Shown piece after piece: positions 56,918 through 64,000 of a stretch of DNA of 64,000 nt. The stretch lies in the NCBI RefSeq assembly GCF_024721015.1, contig NZ_JANAIF010000011.1:1-64000 (forward strand). The letters run 5' to 3'. The DNA comes from Xenorhabdus bovienii. Lineage in GTDB: Bacteria > Pseudomonadota > Gammaproteobacteria > Enterobacterales > Enterobacteriaceae. Within the stretch, counting starts at the first letter, position 1. Every line of letters begins with the position of its first letter. The notes under the pieces are model-generated. The model ran no database searches. It worked only from the letters and a program-made list of their open reading frames with translations, and had not been told where the DNA came from. The translations under genes and the position numbers were made by a program.

Positions 56918-56946
56918 TTGACATACATGGATAATATCACTGTTAT
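56918..56946 (+). promoter_or_regulatory. putative promoter upstream of emrD
   Basis: TTGACA (56918-56923), a 17-bp spacer and TGTTAT (56941-56946) lie about 200 bp before emrD in the 377-bp gap with fpr. Confidence 0.5.
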
Positions 56947-57080
56947 TTTTTCTTCATGTAAAATTGTATCCTGTCTGGAAAAAATATAAATTTGTTAAGT
57001 CAATCACATCTAACGAAGTCGGTACGTCAGGTACTTAATTGAAAACCTGAGGGCTTTGTTGTTGCGCGTTATCCATTGAT

Positions 57081-57131
57081 TAAACTGAATTTAAATAAAT
57101 TTTAGTTTAATAAACTGTACTTAAATAAATT
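57081..57131. repeat. tandem 21-bp repeat upstream of emrD
   Basis: TAAACTGAATTTAAATAAAT plus one T (57081-57101) recurs at 57111-57131 with two differences, 30 bp apart. It lies directly before the emrD start and overlaps an inverted AAACT/AGTTT. It may bind a regulator, but no known site is recognised. Confidence 0.6.
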
Positions 57132-57144
57132 GTATGTAAATGCG

Positions 57145-58332
57145 ATGAAAAAAATAGAACACTTTAATTTATTAGTGATGTTGATTGCTCTGGCTGCGGT
57201 GGGTCAGATGACACAAACAATTTATGTGCCTGTTATTGCAGATATGGCGAGTGATTTTGGTCAGCCTGCTGGCGAAGTGCAAAGAGTCATGGCGGCATAC
57301 TTGTTTTCTTACGGGCTTTCACAGATTTTTTATGGGCCGTTATCCGATAAGATTGGTCGCCGCCCAGTGATTTTGGCCGGAATGACCCTTTTTCTGGTGG
57401 CAACAACCTGCGCATTGTTTGCCTCCAGTTTGCTGGTGCTGGTGATTGCCAGTGTATTTCAGGGGCTGGGAACGGGGGTGGCGGGAGTCATGGTGCGCAC
57501 CATGCCGAGGGATTTATATACCGGGACGTCGTTGCGTTATGCCAATAGCCTGCTAAATATGGCCGTGTTGGTTAGCCCTTTGCTAGCACCGATGATAGGT
57601 GGCATGGTTGGTCATTATTTTGGTTGGCGTGCCTGCTATTGGTTTTTGCTGTCATTGGGGGCAACAGTAGCCTTCTTTTTGTTCCAACACTTGCCGGAAA
57701 CCCGCCCTGTGCAGACAAAACAGAGCACCATGCTGGTTTCTTTCCAGCAATTACTCTCCAATAGTGCTTTTGTTGCCTACCTGATTATGCTAGTTGGTGG
57801 TCTGGCTGGCGTCGCGGTTTTTGAAGCCAGTAGCGGTGTGTTGATGGGCGCTGTGTTGGGATTGGATAGCTTAACGGTCAGTATCCTGTTTATTTTGCCG
57901 ATCCCTGCCGCATTTTTGGGAGCATGGTATACGGGGCGTGATGGCAAAACGTTTTATCGGCTGATGTGGCATTCTGTCATGTGCTGTTTGCTGGCGGGCG
58001 TATTGATGTGGCTGCCCGGCTGGTTCGGTATTATGAATGTCTGGACACTGCTGATCCCTGCAACTTTATTCTTTTTCGGTGCCGGTATGCTGTTTCCATT
58101 GGCTACCACTGGTGCTATGGAGCCATTTCCTTATTTGGCCGGAGCGGCGGGGGCGCTGGTGGGTGGATTGCAGAATGTTGGTTCTGGAGTGACGACATGG
58201 TTGTCGGCGATGTTGCCGCAAAATAGCCAGTTCAGCGTCGGTATGTTGATGTTTTCCATGGCGCTGCTTATTTTGTTTTGTTGGTTGCCTATTTCCCAGC
58301 GAGTTCAGCGCCAAGAGCATACGGCCTCATAA
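57145..58332 (+). CDS. emrD: multidrug efflux MFS transporter EmrD
   Basis: EmrD is a proton-coupled multidrug exporter of the major facilitator family. The 395-residue protein has 12 membrane segments, the motif GPLSDKIGRRPVILAG between segments 2 and 3, and segments shared with E. coli EmrD such as VAVFEASSGVLMGAVLGLDS and FFFGAGMLFPLATTGAMEPF. The ATG at 57145 is chosen; a TTG at 57130 is also in frame. In E. coli emrD lies in another part of the chromosome. Confidence 0.93.
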   Translation: MKKIEHFNLLVMLIALAAVGQMTQTIYVPVIADMASDFGQPAGEVQRVMAAYLFSYGLSQIFYGPLSDKIGRRPVILAGMTLFLVATTCALFASSLLVLVIASVFQGLGTGVAGVMVRTMPRDLYTGTSLRYANSLLNMAVLVSPLLAPMIGGMVGHYFGWRACYWFLLSLGATVAFFLFQHLPETRPVQTKQSTMLVSFQQLLSNSAFVAYLIMLVGGLAGVAVFEASSGVLMGAVLGLDSLTVSILFILPIPAAFLGAWYTGRDGKTFYRLMWHSVMCCLLAGVLMWLPGWFGIMNVWTLLIPATLFFFGAGMLFPLATTGAMEPFPYLAGAAGALVGGLQNVGSGVTTWLSAMLPQNSQFSVGMLMFSMALLILFCWLPISQRVQRQEHTAS

Positions 58333-58375
58333 AACCGTATTAGCATCTGGCAGGAACGCATATTCCCGCTAAAAG

Positions 58376-58406
58376 GCTCTGACAGAGCGGTATGCTATGT
58401 CAGAGC
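58376..58406. terminator. bidirectional terminator between emrD and glpK
   Basis: GCTCTGACA (58376-58384) and TGTCAGAGC (58398-58406) form a 9-bp stem. On the minus strand it is followed by CTTTT. It serves convergent emrD and glpK. Confidence 0.75.
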
Positions 58407-58424
58407 TTTGATTTCCATATTTTC

Positions 58425-59969
<1,545 letters not shown>

Positions 59970-60017
59970 TCATTCATTTTTTATTTTTATTTGCTGCCAT
60001 TTTTCAGTATGGCAACT

Positions 60018-60815
60018 TTACACCGCACGCGGTAAATGGCGGGCAATCAGTTTTCGATAACCGAATGCGCCTAGAATTGCACCAATGAAGGGGGCTACCA
60101 ACGGCACAAGACAATAAGGAATGTCTCTGCCTCCTGTCAGGGCAATATCTCCCCAGCCAGCTAAATAAGCGACTAGTTTAGGGCCAAAATCACGGGCTGG
60201 GTTCAGAGCAAATCCGGTCAAAGAGCCAAATGAACCACCGATAACGGCAATCAAAATGCCGATTAACAGCGGAGCCATTGGGCCACGCGGGATGCCGTTG
60301 CCATCGTCTGTCAGTGCCAGAATCAGGCAAAGTAAGACAGCTGCGATGATAACCTCGACAATAAACGCGTGTAATACAGATAGCTGTGACGCAGGATAAG
60401 TGGAGAATACCCCAGCCGTGAAGAGGCTTTCCTGTGAACCACGAACAATGTTGTGAACTTGCTCATAATCAAGGAAAAGGTTGTAATACATCATATAGAC
60501 AATAGCGGCAGCGGCAAACCCGCCGAACATTTGGGCAATGATGTAAGGGAGCACTTTTTTTCTGTCAAAGCTGGCAAAAAGGCATAAGGCGATGGTGACT
60601 GCGGGATTGAGGTGTGCACCTGAAATGCCGGCAGTCAGATAAACAGCGAGGGCAACACCGAAGCCCCAGATGATGCTGATTTCCCATAGCCCCAGTTGTG
60701 CGCCTGCCAGTCGGGCAGCGGCAACGCAGCCTAAGCCGAAGAAAACGAGCAATGCAGTACCCAGAAATTCTGAAATGCATTGACCTGATAATGTTGGTGT
60801 GGTGGTCTGGCTCAT
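60018..60815 (-). CDS. glpF: glycerol uptake facilitator (aquaglyceroporin)
   Basis: GlpF is a channel for glycerol in the inner membrane. The 265-residue MIP-family protein has six membrane segments and two half-helices with the NPA motifs SGAHLNPAVTIALC and FALNPARDFGPKL. Start MSQTTTPTLSGQ lies just after the regulatory region. It is first in the glpFK operon. Confidence 0.97.
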   Translation of the reverse strand: MSQTTTPTLSGQCISEFLGTALLVFFGLGCVAAARLAGAQLGLWEISIIWGFGVALAVYLTAGISGAHLNPAVTIALCLFASFDRKKVLPYIIAQMFGGFAAAAIVYMMYYNLFLDYEQVHNIVRGSQESLFTAGVFSTYPASQLSVLHAFIVEVIIAAVLLCLILALTDDGNGIPRGPMAPLLIGILIAVIGGSFGSLTGFALNPARDFGPKLVAYLAGWGDIALTGGRDIPYCLVPLVAPFIGAILGAFGYRKLIARHLPRAV

Positions 60816-60900
60816 TTCTAGATCCTATAAAAAAGAACAGGGGAGATTAATTATTAGTGCTTTCTTCTCTTAAAAGAAAGATGACTGTGAATTTATCGTT

Positions 60901-61053
60901 AATGAGCGTAAACGAGAAATAGCGAAATTGAAATCTGCGTGTTGCGTCAACAAAATGAGCGAATTCGCATTTGATTGGGGTTTTGTTCATCATGGAAATG
61001 TGATCTCGCTTGCATTTCGGATTAGTCACTATATTTCTCGTTATAACGAACAT
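60901..61053 (-). promoter_or_regulatory. glpFK control region with CRP and GlpR-like sites
   Basis: Positions 60996-61017 begin with a perfect CRP half-site (AAATGTGATCT) and end CATTT, so the right half is weaker. Palindromic GlpR-like operators occur at 61033-61053 (TCTCGTTATAACGA core), 60954-60972 (GCGAATTCGC core) and around 60901-60920 (AACGAGAAAT half). This matches the CRP activation and GlpR repression known for glpFK. The exact GlpR boundaries are approximate. Confidence 0.65.
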
Positions 61054-61125
61054 TGAAAGGATGAAACTAGACAGGCCTTAACTGGCTAAATACAATCAAG
61101 GAATTGCTTAAAAGAGGGCTCGAGA

Positions 61126-61368
61126 ATGTCATTTGAAGTTTTTGAAAAGCTAGAATCTAAAGTTCAGCAGGCGATTGATACTATAACTCTCCTGCAAATG
61201 GAAATTGAAGAACTGAAAGAAAGGAACGCAGCGTTGTCTCAGGATATCCAAAGTGCGGCAAGTAGCCACGACTCGTTGGTGCGTGAGAATGAACAGTTCA
61301 AACAGGAACAACTGGCGTGGCAAGAACGTTTGCGGACTTTGCTGGGTAAAATGGAAGATGTGCAGTAA
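61126..61368 (+). CDS. zapB: cell division protein ZapB
   Basis: ZapB is a coiled-coil protein that joins ZapA and the Z-ring. The 80-residue protein begins [20 protein letters not shown] and is one continuous heptad coiled coil. It lies between divergent glpF and convergent rraA. The length fits the family. Confidence 0.95.
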   Translation: MSFEVFEKLESKVQQAIDTITLLQMEIEELKERNAALSQDIQSAASSHDSLVRENEQFKQEQLAWQERLRTLLGKMEDVQ

Positions 61369-61392
61369 ATCAGTATTGCAGTTTTGTTGAGA

Positions 61393-61415
61393 AGGGCGAT
61401 GAATACGCCCTCTTT
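61393..61415 (+). terminator. zapB terminator
   Basis: AGGGCG and CGCCCT pair around a 7-base loop and are followed by CTTT, about 24 bases after the zapB stop codon. Confidence 0.65.
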
Positions 61416-61445
61416 AACATTTTGGCATAATAGATGATGAAGTGA

Positions 61446-61955
61446 TTATACTTCATCATCTTCATCTTCTTCGTCAATTTCCAACGGGACATCTGATAAA
61501 ATCATGCCAGTATTATCAGCGTAGAGATAATCGCCGGAAAAGAAAGTCACGCCGCCAAAATTCACCCTGATATCACTTTCTCCGATGCCTTCGCTGTTGG
61601 AGCCTGCTGGGATCGCAGCCATCGCCTGAATGCCGATATCAAGCTCTGCAAGGGAGTCGACCTGACGCACTGCGCCATAGACAACAATGCCTTCCCACTC
61701 ATTGTTGACGGCAAGTTGAGCCAGCCCGGCATCAACCAGCGCTTTGCGGACAGACCCACCACCATCAACGAGCAAAATACGGCCACTGCCATTTTCTTCA
61801 AGCACATCATAAAGCAGGCCATTGTCTTCAAAGCATTTCACCGTGATGATTTGACCACCAAATGAAGTACGCCCACCAAAGTTGGAGAATAAAGGTTCTA
61901 CCACGTTCACATCTTCTTGATAGATATCACAAAGTTCGGAAGTATCATATTTCAT
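61446..61955 (-). CDS. rraA: ribonuclease E activity regulator RraA
   Basis: RraA binds RNase E and inhibits its activity and degradosome assembly. The 169-residue protein (start at 61955, [20 protein letters not shown]) keeps [41 protein letters not shown] and [19 protein letters not shown]. It has an acidic tail ([11 protein letters not shown]) longer than in E. coli. An upstream ATG at 61979 is less likely by family length. Confidence 0.95.
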   Translation of the reverse strand: MKYDTSELCDIYQEDVNVVEPLFSNFGGRTSFGGQIITVKCFEDNGLLYDVLEENGSGRILLVDGGGSVRKALVDAGLAQLAVNNEWEGIVVYGAVRQVDSLAELDIGIQAMAAIPAGSNSEGIGESDIRVNFGGVTFFSGDYLYADNTGMILSDVPLEIDEEDEDDEV

Positions 61956-62063
61956 GGGATTTACGTCTGGTTTATGCAAGGGACAGACAGTATATCCTTT
62001 TCAAGCTAGTGTTGGCAAAATCATCAATCTTAAAATTTATGTGTAAAACGGATACTTACTCGC

Positions 62064-62981
62064 TTAATTAAATACCAATCCGATGGAAAACAGAGCATTA
62101 GTCAATAATGCGGCTTTGACCATTTGTACCAGCATTGGGCGCATGCCTTTAGGCGTCCGATCGTGCAGTACTTTCCACATATGTTTCAACAGCAGGGGAA
62201 CAGCGAGCAGGAATAACCAGCCAGACCAGCCCTTCAGGTGCAGAAGTGTAAAGGCCGCAAGACAGAGGATGGCACCGATCAGCAGAGCCGCGTGATAATA
62301 GCGGGCTTTTTTTGCCCCCAGCCTGACGGCCAGCGTATTTTTACCGTTTTGGCGATCACTTTCGATATCGCGCAAGTTATTAATATTCAAGACTGCCACG
62401 GAGAGTAAGCCACAGGCGGTTGCTGGCAGCACGGTACTCAGATCAAAAGTATTGGCTTGCAGGTAATAGGTGCCAATGACACTCAGCCAGCCAAAAAAAA
62501 TCAGGACGGAAAGATCGCCCAGCCCCATATAGCCATAGGGTTTGGTTCCCACGGTATAAGTGATGGCAGCAACGATAGCCAATACTCCCAGCGTCAGAAA
62601 GCCGATGATATCGCTTGGGCTGTTACAGGCGACGGTAATGAGAGCAATTCCCGATAGACAGGAGAGCAGCACGGTGATCTTCAAGGCTGTTTTCATCTGC
62701 TTGGCCGTAATCATGCCTTTTTGCATACCACGCATCGGGCCAATACGTTTTTCTGTATCGCTGCCTTTGGCGACATCGCCATAATCATTGGCGAGGTTGG
62801 AAAGAATTTGCAGCAGGGCAGCAGTCAATAAAGCCAGCAACGCCACAGGCCACTTGAAATGGCCTGTCCATGATGCAAGGGCTGAACCGCTCACGACAGC
62901 AGCCACGGCAAGTGGGAGCGTTTTGGGGCGCAAGCTTTCCAACCATGCCTGCATCTGACTGATAGACGTTGTTGAATTCAT
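62064..62981 (-). CDS. menA: 1,4-dihydroxy-2-naphthoate polyprenyltransferase
   Basis: MenA prenylates 1,4-dihydroxy-2-naphthoate to demethylmenaquinone in the membrane. The 305-residue UbiA-family protein has about 9 segments and the aspartate motifs NLANDYGDVAKGSD and NNLRDIESDRQNGKNTLAVRLG. It lies between hslU and rraA, the E. coli order. Confidence 0.96.
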   Translation of the reverse strand: MNSTTSISQMQAWLESLRPKTLPLAVAAVVSGSALASWTGHFKWPVALLALLTAALLQILSNLANDYGDVAKGSDTEKRIGPMRGMQKGMITAKQMKTALKITVLLSCLSGIALITVACNSPSDIIGFLTLGVLAIVAAITYTVGTKPYGYMGLGDLSVLIFFGWLSVIGTYYLQANTFDLSTVLPATACGLLSVAVLNINNLRDIESDRQNGKNTLAVRLGAKKARYYHAALLIGAILCLAAFTLLHLKGWSGWLFLLAVPLLLKHMWKVLHDRTPKGMRPMLVQMVKAALLTNALFSIGLVFN

Positions 62982-63026
62982 ATTGTTATTACGTATTGTT
63001 GGTGTGATAAATTTTGTTGCAATGAA

Positions 63027-63064
63027 AATGAAGAAATGGGAGGCAAGCCTCCCATTTCTTCATT
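63027..63064. terminator. 18-bp palindromic hairpin after hslU
   Basis: The arms 63027-63044 and 63047-63064 are perfect reverse complements (AATGAAGAAATGGGAGGC on the left) with only two bases between. It lies 28 bases after the hslU stop codon and before menA on the same strand. It is probably the hslVU terminator; on the minus strand a T-rich ATTTTCATT follows. Confidence 0.75.
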
Positions 63065-63091
63065 GCGAGTAAATAAGGCTCAGGTTGCCGA

Positions 63092-64000
63092 TTATAAAAT
63101 AAATCGGCTCAGATCTTCATCTGCAACGAGCTCATCCAAATGCTCTTTAACGTAATCGGCATTGATTTCAACCGAATGTCCTTGACGTTCACTGGCGTCG
63201 AAAGAAATATCTTCCATCATGCGTTCAAGCACAGTATACAGACGGCGGGCACCAATGTTTTCAGTCGTTTCATTCACTCGCCATGCGGCTTCGGCGAGTT
63301 TGCGGATACCGTCAGTTGTGAAATCGATATTCATGCCTTCTGTCGCCATTAACGCCTTATACTGTTCAGTCAGTGAAGCGTTAGGTTCTGTCAGGATCCG
63401 TTCAAAGTCTTCTGTCGTCAGCGCTTGTAGCTCAACACGAATTGGCAGACGACCCTGAAGCTCTGGGATCAGGTCGGAAGGGCTGGAAACCTGAAACGCC
63501 CCGGAGGCGATGAACAGGATGTGATCGGTTTTTACCATGCCGTGTTTAGTGGAAACGGTGCAGCCTTCAACCAGTGGTAGCAGATCGCGTTGGACGCCTT
63601 CACGGGAAACATCTGGGCCGGAAGTCTGGCCACGTTTACAGATTTTATCGATCTCATCGATAAAGACGATGCCGTGCTGCTCAACGGCATCAATGGCCTG
63701 CTGTTTCAGCTCTTCAGGATTAACCAGTTTTGCGGCTTCTTCTTCCACCAGCAGCTTGAACGCATCCTTGATTTTCATTTTGCGTGCTTTTTGCTTCTGA
63801 CCAGCAAGGTTCTGGAACATAGATTGCAGTTGGTTGGTCATCTCTTCCATGCCTGGAGGAGCCATGATTTCCACGCCAACAGGTGCTGATGCGACGTCAA
63901 TTTCGATTTCTTTGTCGTCCAACTGCCCTTCGCGCAGCTTCTTGCGGAATGCCTGACGGGCAGTAGAAGGTTCGGACTGTGTTTCTGTTTGCCCCCAGTT
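63092..64000 (-). CDS. hslU: HslU ATPase subunit of the HslVU protease (partial)
   Basis: HslU is the AAA+ unfoldase of the HslVU protease. The window holds about the last 302 residues of roughly 445 and cuts off the N terminus with the Walker A site. It begins at [16 protein letters not shown] and includes the I-domain [20 protein letters not shown], the Walker B segment [15 protein letters not shown], the sensor region [11 protein letters not shown], the arginine-rich [18 protein letters not shown] and the C-terminal [11 protein letters not shown] tail that activates HslV. Confidence 0.97.
   Translation of the reverse strand, partial: NWGQTETQSEPSTARQAFRKKLREGQLDDKEIEIDVASAPVGVEIMAPPGMEEMTNQLQSMFQNLAGQKQKARKMKIKDAFKLLVEEEAAKLVNPEELKQQAIDAVEQHGIVFIDEIDKICKRGQTSGPDVSREGVQRDLLPLVEGCTVSTKHGMVKTDHILFIASGAFQVSSPSDLIPELQGRLPIRVELQALTTEDFERILTEPNASLTEQYKALMATEGMNIDFTTDGIRKLAEAAWRVNETTENIGARRLYTVLERMMEDISFDASERQGHSVEINADYVKEHLDELVADEDLSRFIL

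Overview
This window is a chromosomal segment of an enterobacterium. The gene order and protein sequences point to the Morganellaceae, most likely Xenorhabdus or Photorhabdus with Proteus a weaker alternative. This is an inference from three things: the E. coli-like backbone blocks, an O-antigen locus lying between cysE-trmL and cpxRA (the position known for Proteus), and a Klebsiella/Serratia/Proteus-style LPS core cluster. No rRNA, tRNA, CRISPR array or intact insertion sequence was seen.

Layout. Positions 1-888 are the edge of a phage- or satellite-like region: a tandem hairpin array, a small ribbon-helix-helix protein gene with repeated operator-like sites, and a truncated Icd-like gene. 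Positions 889-7543 are housekeeping: yicC, rph-pyrE with attenuator, slmA, dut, coaBC, radC and rpmBG with a structured leader. Positions 7662-26852 are a large LPS core region (GT4 and GT9 transferases, waaL-like ligase, mutM, coaD, waaE, waaA, waaQ, wabG/wabH/wabN-like genes, mig-14-like, waaC, waaF, hldD). Positions 27090-35525 hold kbl-tdh, yibQ, envC, yibN, secB, gpsA, cysE and trmL. Positions 35555-44285 are a very AT-rich O-antigen locus on the minus strand: ATP-grasp protein, Wzx, Wzy, three glycosyltransferases, then ugd and a UDP-glucuronate 4-epimerase. It is preceded by a good sigma-70 promoter and a JUMPstart/ops element for RfaH. Positions 44554-47365 are cpxA-cpxR, a CpxR box, cpxP and the CpxQ sRNA in the cpxP 3' UTR.

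Positions 47332-48709 look like a collapsed prophage island. A 15-bp direct repeat (one copy inside CpxQ, one at the far end) brackets a nonsense-mutated P2-type integrase remnant, a 5'-truncated RelE-like toxin with its intact XRE antitoxin, and an N-terminally truncated YafO-like toxin next to a 16-bp perfect inverted repeat. Positions 48993-64000 return to the backbone: a plsC-like/cdsA-like pair, fieF, pfkA, sbp, tpiA, yiiQ, yiiR, fpr, emrD, glpFK with CRP and GlpR-like sites, zapB, rraA, menA and a partial hslU.

How the genes work together. Most of the accessory content builds the cell surface. Ugd and the epimerase would make UDP-GlcA and UDP-GalA. WabG-like, WabH-like and WabN-like enzymes would add GalA and GlcNAc to the inner core and deacetylate the GlcNAc. 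Wzx, Wzy and WaaL would export, polymerise and ligate O antigen. The Mig-14-like protein and the Cpx system fit envelope defence against host antimicrobial peptides. The most novel-looking signals are the covarying tandem hairpin array at the left edge and the use of the CpxQ sRNA 3' end as a probable phage attachment site.
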